Shown here: positions 59,952 through 64,000 of the stretch, in pieces | Position numbering within the stretch: position 1 is the stretch's first letter | Layout of the letters: each line of letters starts with the position of its first letter | Assembly (NCBI RefSeq): GCF_016907955.1 | Contig: NZ_JAFBCX010000002.1 | Coordinates: forward strand, 806,001 to 870,000 | Reading direction: 5' to 3' | DNA length: 64,000 nucleotides | Source: Lentzea nigeriaca | GTDB lineage: Bacteria > Actinomycetota > Actinomycetes > Mycobacteriales > Pseudonocardiaceae | Position numbers and translations under genes: made by a program | Notes under the pieces: generated by a model | Told to the model about the DNA's origin: nothing | What the model saw: the letters and a program-made list of their open reading frames with translations, nothing else | Databases searched by the model: none

Positions 59952-60601
59952 GCGTTTTCGCCGATCTCGGTAGACACCCCGGCTGGCCGGTCCGGCTGGG
60001 GCCGATCGAGGTGCGTGCGGGAACTGTCGTCCTGCGCGGGCCCCGGCTCTTCGACGGCGGCAAGTGGTCGCGGCTGCGGATCCGCGACCGCGACTACCTG
60101 GAGAAGTGGGAACCCACCGCGCCCGAGGGCTGGGACGAGCGGAACGCGACGCTTTCCTGGCCCGCCCAGTGGTCGTCTTTACGCGCGATGGCCCGGCGAG
60201 GCACGACGCTGCCGTTCATGATCCTCGTGGACGGTGAGGTCGCCGGTCAGATCACCGTCGGCAACATCGTGCGCGGATCGCTGCTGTCGGCCTGGATCGG
60301 CTACTGGGTGGCCGCTGATCGGGCGGGCGGCGGCGTCGCAACGGCCGCCGTGGCGTTGCTCACGGATCACGCCTTCCGCGAGGCTGGTCTGCACAGGCTC
60401 GAAGCGACGGTCCGGCCGGAGAACGCAGCCTCGATCCGTGTGCTCACGAAATCCGGTTATCGCGAGGAAGGCCTCTTCAAGCGTTATCTGGATGTTGCCG
60501 GCCAGTGGCGCGACCACCTCTGCTTCGCGCTCACGGTCGAAGAGATCCCCGATGGCCTAGTGCGCCGTTTGGTCGCACGCGGAGAGGCCCGTCTTCCCTG
60601 A
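59948..60601 (+). CDS. rimJ: RimJ/RimL-type GNAT acetyltransferase
   Basis: 217 aa. Begins FADLGRHPGWPVRLGPIEVR; the acetyl-CoA motif is WVAADRAGGGVATAAVALLT, then HRLEATVRPENAASIRVLTK and SGYREEGLFKRYLDVAGQWR, diagnostic for ribosomal-protein Ser/Ala acetyltransferases. It likely acetylates a protein N-terminus. Conserved partner of moeA and sepX in mycobacteria. Confidence 0.88.
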   Translation: MSVFADLGRHPGWPVRLGPIEVRAGTVVLRGPRLFDGGKWSRLRIRDRDYLEKWEPTAPEGWDERNATLSWPAQWSSLRAMARRGTTLPFMILVDGEVAGQITVGNIVRGSLLSAWIGYWVAADRAGGGVATAAVALLTDHAFREAGLHRLEATVRPENAASIRVLTKSGYREEGLFKRYLDVAGQWRDHLCFALTVEEIPDGLVRRLVARGEARLP

Positions 60602-60757
60602 CGCTCGCTTCCGTTTGTCGTAATCGCTTCACCCAAAAGTGGGTGATACACCACACTTTGGTACGCACCGCGCTCGGCGAGCCTCCGACACTGGTGTGAC
60701 TGTTGTGACTAGCGTGGTGACAGCACCACGCGTTGGGCCGGGGGAGGTGAACGGGGA

Positions 60758-61480
60758 ATGCCGAGTTCGCTGATCATCGTTGCGCTGGTAGTGGCGTGGC
60801 TGGTCGTCCTCGTCCCCATGATGGCCCGTAAGCGCCAGGAGATTGCGCGCAGCGTGGGGGAGGAGTACGACGCCATGCCAGACGCCGAGTACGACGACAT
60901 CCACGACATCGACGACGACTACTTCGACGAGGAGGAGTACGTCGAACGCCCGTTCCGGCGCGGCCGCGGTGGCTACGACCCGGAAACCGCGGCTCTCGTG
61001 GCACAGGCCAAATACGCGTTCCGGCGCAGAGTCGTGGCGTTCCTACTGGTCGCCGCCGTCGCGACGGGTGTCGTGGCCGGTGTGTTCTACCAGCCGCTCT
61101 GGTACGGCCACGCCGGAGTCGACCTCCTGCTCGTGGGCTACCTGACCTACCTGCGCCGCCAGGTGCGGATCGAGGAGGAGGTCCGCGCCCGCCGGCTCGC
61201 GCGCCTGCAGCAGGTGCGCCGCCGCCGTGCGACGGCTCCGCAGCCGCAGCAGGTCGCCGAGATCCCCGCGCCGGCCGACGCCCCGGCCGTCGAGGAGGTC
61301 GAGACCACCCAGGTCGAGGTCGTCGCCGCCGAGGAGAGGCCGGCGCTGCCGCCGTTGCCGCGCTATGAGCACCACGTGCTTCCGGGTACGATCCCGGTCG
61401 ACTCCGACGACGAAGATCCGGTGTTCGTCGAGTTGGAGGGACTGGAGTCACTGCGGTACCGAGGTGCTGTCGGGGCATAG
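60758..61480 (+). CDS. sepX: Divisome membrane protein SepX/GlpR
   Basis: 240 aa. N-terminal membrane helix with the characteristic start MPSSLIIVALVVAWLVVLVP and MMARKRQE, an acidic cytoplasmic stretch (DAEYDDIHDIDDDYFDEEEY), two more membrane helices (VVAFLLVAAVATGVVAGVFY; VDLLLVGYLTYL) and a basic, Pro/Ala-rich tail. SepX is needed for septation in Streptomyces, and GlpR is the Glp receptor in corynebacteria. Confidence 0.85.
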   Translation: MPSSLIIVALVVAWLVVLVPMMARKRQEIARSVGEEYDAMPDAEYDDIHDIDDDYFDEEEYVERPFRRGRGGYDPETAALVAQAKYAFRRRVVAFLLVAAVATGVVAGVFYQPLWYGHAGVDLLLVGYLTYLRRQVRIEEEVRARRLARLQQVRRRRATAPQPQQVAEIPAPADAPAVEEVETTQVEVVAAEERPALPPLPRYEHHVLPGTIPVDSDDEDPVFVELEGLESLRYRGAVGA

Positions 61481-61539
61481 AGGGGGGTGGTGAAAACACC
61501 CCTCCAACCCCTGCTATAGTTCTTCACGTAACACCGCAA

Positions 61540-61612
61540 GGGGCTGTAGCACAGTTGGTAGCGCGTCTCGTTCGCATCGAGAAGGTCAGGGGTTCGATTC
61601 CCCTCAGCTCCA
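61540..61612 (+). tRNA. tRNA-Ala (anticodon CGC)
   Basis: 73 nt, CCA not encoded. Acceptor stem GGGGCTG/CAGCTCC, D-arm TAGCACAGTTGGTAGC, anticodon stem-loop TCTCG-TTCGCAT-CGAGA, T-arm AGGGGTTCGATTCCCCT, discriminator A. Decodes GCG. A terminator hairpin follows 7 bases later. Confidence 0.95.
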
Positions 61613-61619
61613 CAAGTGG

Positions 61620-61650
61620 AAGGCGAGTGCTCGCACAGAGCGCTCGCCTT
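61620..61650 (+). terminator. tRNA-Ala terminator
   Basis: AAGGCGAGTGCTC pairs with GAGCGCTCGCCTT (one G-T pair, 5-nt loop), followed by TCTTGTT. A good intrinsic terminator. Confidence 0.85.
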
Positions 61651-61672
61651 TCTTGTTGCGCTGGTGTTTTCC

Positions 61673-61713
61673 GGGGGTCGAGCCCCCAGAACCCAGCCGG
61701 GGCTCCGCCCCGG
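61673..61713. repeat. Double G/C hairpin, intergenic palindromic unit
   Basis: GGGGG-TCGAG-CCCCC (61673-61687) and CCGGGGC-TCC-GCCCCGG (61697-61713) stand in tandem. This type of G/C stem pair recurs between genes in actinomycete genomes. It lies in the 240-base gap after tRNA-Ala, which otherwise shows no gene. Confidence 0.5.
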
Positions 61714-61889
61714 ACACCGGTCGGCTGGCCTTGGGCGTCGCCGTCCTCCCGAGGGTTCTCATGCTGTGGCTTCAGGTCCACACAATGGATGGCGAGTGGC
61801 GGGCCCAGGTCATCCACTTCGGAGTGTGGCCTCTTTCCCCGGCACAGCAGCAAAGTTCGGCACGGGTCTTCCGTCCACATCGGACGATG

Positions 61890-62438
61890 TCACCCCCGCG
61901 CCTGCGGGGCGATCATGTTCGAGCACGACACCGTCGTGTACTCGCCCTTGGCCGTGTTGTTGGCGACGACGTGGCCGTCGACGGTGATGGTGCACGTGAT
62001 CGACTCGCCTTGGCCGTTGGTCGCCATCACCTGTGCCACGGCGAGACCCGGTCCTGCGGGGATGGTGAGTTCCTTGCGCCACGGCAGGCTGACGGCTTCG
62101 GCCTTCTCGACGGTGTTCGTCCCTTCGACGGCGAACCTGATCTCGGGTGCCCTGCCTCCAGGGCCGGTGACCTCGTAGACCACGGTGTGGGTGGTCGGAA
62201 CGGGCGCGGGGTCCCCGGCGGTGATGCCCCAAGCCGCCGCCGCGACGATCACGACCACGGCGAGGCCGGCCGTCGCGGACCGCCAGGCGCGCCGGTGGCC
62301 TCGGCCGGTGGCGGGAGGCTTCAGCGGATCGGCTTTGCGGGTGCTGATGGCGGACGGCATATCCCACCACTCTCTCTTGTTGGGGGATTCGGGTATTGCT
62401 GGTGGGGCGTCGTTACGTCCGGACATGGTGGCAGCCAT
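61890..62438 (-). CDS. MmpS-like membrane-anchored protein
   Basis: About 182 aa (ATG 62438; ATG 62426 possible). A Pro/Lys-rich cytoplasmic head, one membrane helix (AGLAVVVIVAAAAWGITAG), then a beta-sandwich domain with HTVVYEVTGPGGRAPEIRFA, WRKELTIPAGPGLAVAQVMA and CTITVDGHVVANNTAKGEYT, matching MmpS proteins. In mycobacteria these assist MmpL transporters; no mmpL is adjacent here, and solitary copies are common in other actinomycetes. Confidence 0.78.
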   Translation of the reverse strand: MAATMSGRNDAPPAIPESPNKREWWDMPSAISTRKADPLKPPATGRGHRRAWRSATAGLAVVVIVAAAAWGITAGDPAPVPTTHTVVYEVTGPGGRAPEIRFAVEGTNTVEKAEAVSLPWRKELTIPAGPGLAVAQVMATNGQGESITCTITVDGHVVANNTAKGEYTTVSCSNMIAPQARG

Positions 62439-62874
62439 GCGGATGTTTTGGCCAGGTCCATTCGGGGAATAAGTTTCCTGACCTGCACTCTCGAATGGCC
62501 TTCGAAACCGTCGGGTGTCAACTTTGAAAAGCAAACACCTGTCACTTGGTGTGCAGTTGACGGGCCCGTTCGATGCTGCTCTGACCTGTGCATATGCGCA
62601 TCGGTGGGCGGTAGGCGTGATGTCGTGCATTGGGTGGCACGGAATATCTCGTTAGGTCTTTGTCACATCGCCGCAGGGCTGCGAGTGCGACCCAGTTGAC
62701 AGACCGTTAACGTTCGGGTAATTCCTCGGACATTGGCCGCACGACTATTTAGGTGTCTTCACGTGGCGGCGGCGCTGCTGGACGCTAATGCGGAGAAACG
62801 AAACCCTCAGCTGGGTTTGTTTGTCATGCGTGGAGTTTTCCGATGTGCCGCAACAGGTGTCAGAAGGGAAATCG
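62439..62874. other. Intergenic region between divergent genes
   Basis: 436 bases without a convincing gene; local G+C is lower than in the coding sequence. It should carry promoters for the MmpS-like gene and the cupredoxin gene. No riboswitch or repeat recognised. Confidence 0.45.
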
Positions 62875-64000
62875 ATGCGCTCTCCACACCTATCACGCAT
62901 GTTCTCGTCAGGGAGGCGACCGCGCGGGGCAAGAGCACTCGCGTTCGGCTCCGCGTTGGTGGTCGCCCTGACCGCGATCGGGCTGAACACGCCGGCGGCC
63001 ACCGCGGCCACGGTCTCGGTGTCCATGCAGAACCTGCAGTACAACCCGGCGAATTTGAACGTGAACGTCGGTGACACCGTCAGGTGGACCAACAACGAGA
63101 CCAACGGTGTCGTTCACAGCGTGACCGGCGGTCCGCTGTCCTCGGACGTGAACCCCGGCGAGTCCTACTCGTTCACCTTCACCTCCGCCGGCACCGTCAA
63201 CTACCACTGCCGTTTCCACCCGGACATGCTCGGGTCGATCGTGGTCGGTGGAACTACGCCCACGACCACAACGGGGCCGACAACCACCACCACAGCGCCC
63301 ACGACCACAACGGCGCCGACGACGACGAGTACCACGAGTTCCAACACGCCCGCCCCGACGACGACCACTGGTTCGGGTGGGCTTCCGATCGGTGGCGGAC
63401 CTCTGCCGGTGTCGTTCCACCTCACCGACAACCAGGGGTCCTGGTACGACACGAACCTGAACCTGTTCGGCACGAAGTCACTCGCCGTGGCCGAACTGCC
63501 GCGGGTGAAGACCGGCGGGCTCATTCCCGGCCTGCCGCTGAACGGTGTTCCGCTGCTGGGCAACGGCGCTCTGCTCGGTTCGGACGCGAGCAACCTGCTC
63601 AACGGTGATCTGGCGCGGTTGACGCAGCTGCCCTTCACCGGCACGCCGCTGATCCAGAGCCTCGGCGTGGATCCGGAGAAGCTGCTCGGGCTGGACAAGC
63701 TGCGCACGGCGATCGGCAAGGTCATGCCGCCGCTCGACCTGCGGACGATCAAGGCGAACACCCTGATCACGCAGCTGTCCCAGCAGATGGCGGCCCGCCC
63801 GGCCAACACGAAGACCGCGCTGACCGACCTGCCGGTCGGCGTGGAGCTGATGAAGGTGCTGGCCGACATCCAGAAGTACGTGCAGACCGCCACGATCAGC
63901 CTGCCCGTGACGGTGAACTTCGACATCTCGAACCCGAACGCGCAGTCGGCGCACACCATCACGAACCTGATCTGGCCGGAAGGGGCGCAAGGCTTCCCGT
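62875..64000 (+). CDS. Secreted cupredoxin-domain protein (partial, cut by right edge)
   Basis: At least 375 aa from MRSPHLSRMFSSGRRPRGAR with an AAGGGA site upstream. Signal peptide ending near ATAATV, then a plastocyanin/azurin-like domain: MQNLQYNPANLNVNVGDTVR, copper ligands His in VVHSVTGG and Cys, His, Met in YHCRFHPDML. A long Thr/Pro linker follows, then a second region of unknown fold (FGTKSLAVAELPRVKTGGLI; SLGVDPEKLLGLDKLRTAIG) that runs off the edge. It probably binds copper at the cell surface; the partner or second function is not visible. Confidence 0.82.
   Translation, partial: MRSPHLSRMFSSGRRPRGARALAFGSALVVALTAIGLNTPAATAATVSVSMQNLQYNPANLNVNVGDTVRWTNNETNGVVHSVTGGPLSSDVNPGESYSFTFTSAGTVNYHCRFHPDMLGSIVVGGTTPTTTTGPTTTTTAPTTTTAPTTTSTTSSNTPAPTTTTGSGGLPIGGGPLPVSFHLTDNQGSWYDTNLNLFGTKSLAVAELPRVKTGGLIPGLPLNGVPLLGNGALLGSDASNLLNGDLARLTQLPFTGTPLIQSLGVDPEKLLGLDKLRTAIGKVMPPLDLRTIKANTLITQLSQQMAARPANTKTALTDLPVGVELMKVLADIQKYVQTATISLPVTVNFDISNPNAQSAHTITNLIWPEGAQGFP

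Overview
The window is high-G+C actinobacterial DNA. Most of it is ordinary chromosome with strongly G/C-biased third codon positions, frequent GTG starts and many 1-4 nt start/stop overlaps. Paired XRE-DUF5753 regulators, a WhiB-like protein, a SepX/GlpR divisome protein and an mprAB-pepD-moaB-mscL-galU-moeA-rimJ gene order point to Actinobacteria, most likely Pseudonocardiales (a Lentzea/Saccharothrix-like organism is my guess; the genus is not proven by the sequence).

Layout. 1-7000: the N-terminal part of an nSTAND1 NTPase running off the left edge, an LCP-family wall enzyme, an acetyltransferase, an ECF sigma factor with its membrane partner, two decayed small genes, and a LysR regulator divergent from a CTP-synthase-like amidotransferase domain protein. 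7313-24221: an integrated element of about 17 kb, of the actinomycete integrative and conjugative element (AICE) type. It is inserted in the 3' half of a tRNA-Arg(CCT) gene and bounded by a perfect 61-bp direct repeat. It carries an FtsK/TraB-like DNA translocase in a tightly coupled operon with excisionase-like, WhiB-like and membrane proteins, an array of seven ACCCGTCAC boxes just after the translocase gene, many regulators, and a tyrosine integrase with an added C-terminal GntR-type winged helix. Its cargo looks like antiphage defence: an A+T-richer gene fusing an Mrr/PD-(D/E)XK-type nuclease to an nSTAND3-like NTPase at one end, an Abi_C-family protein next to the box array, and a Nudix protein. 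A degraded second integrase N-terminus lies just outside the left repeat, a trace of an earlier element at the same tRNA.

24400-35250: two genes after the tRNA, a secreted penicillin-acylase-family enzyme with an F5/8C domain, an orphan response regulator, a TPR-GGDEF protein, BluB, and a compact locus of zinc-independent ribosomal proteins (S18, S14, L33, L28 on one strand; L31B, L32 and a COG0523-like protein on the other) around a Zur-like box. 35240-43710: housekeeping and metabolic genes, then mprA-mprB and a signal peptidase I.

43780-51050: a galactoside module (CUT1 ABC importer, divergent GH42 beta-galactosidase, DeoR regulator, galT). It sits between mprAB and pepD, which are neighbours in mycobacteria. 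51108-61612: the rest of the mycobacterial-type block: pepD, an extra two-component system, moaB, mscL, a SAF protein, an FmdB zinc ribbon, 5-FTHF cyclo-ligase, galU, moeA/glp, rimJ, sepX/glpR and tRNA-Ala(CGC). The window ends with an MmpS-like protein and a secreted cupredoxin cut by the right edge. No rRNA, CRISPR array or transposase was seen.
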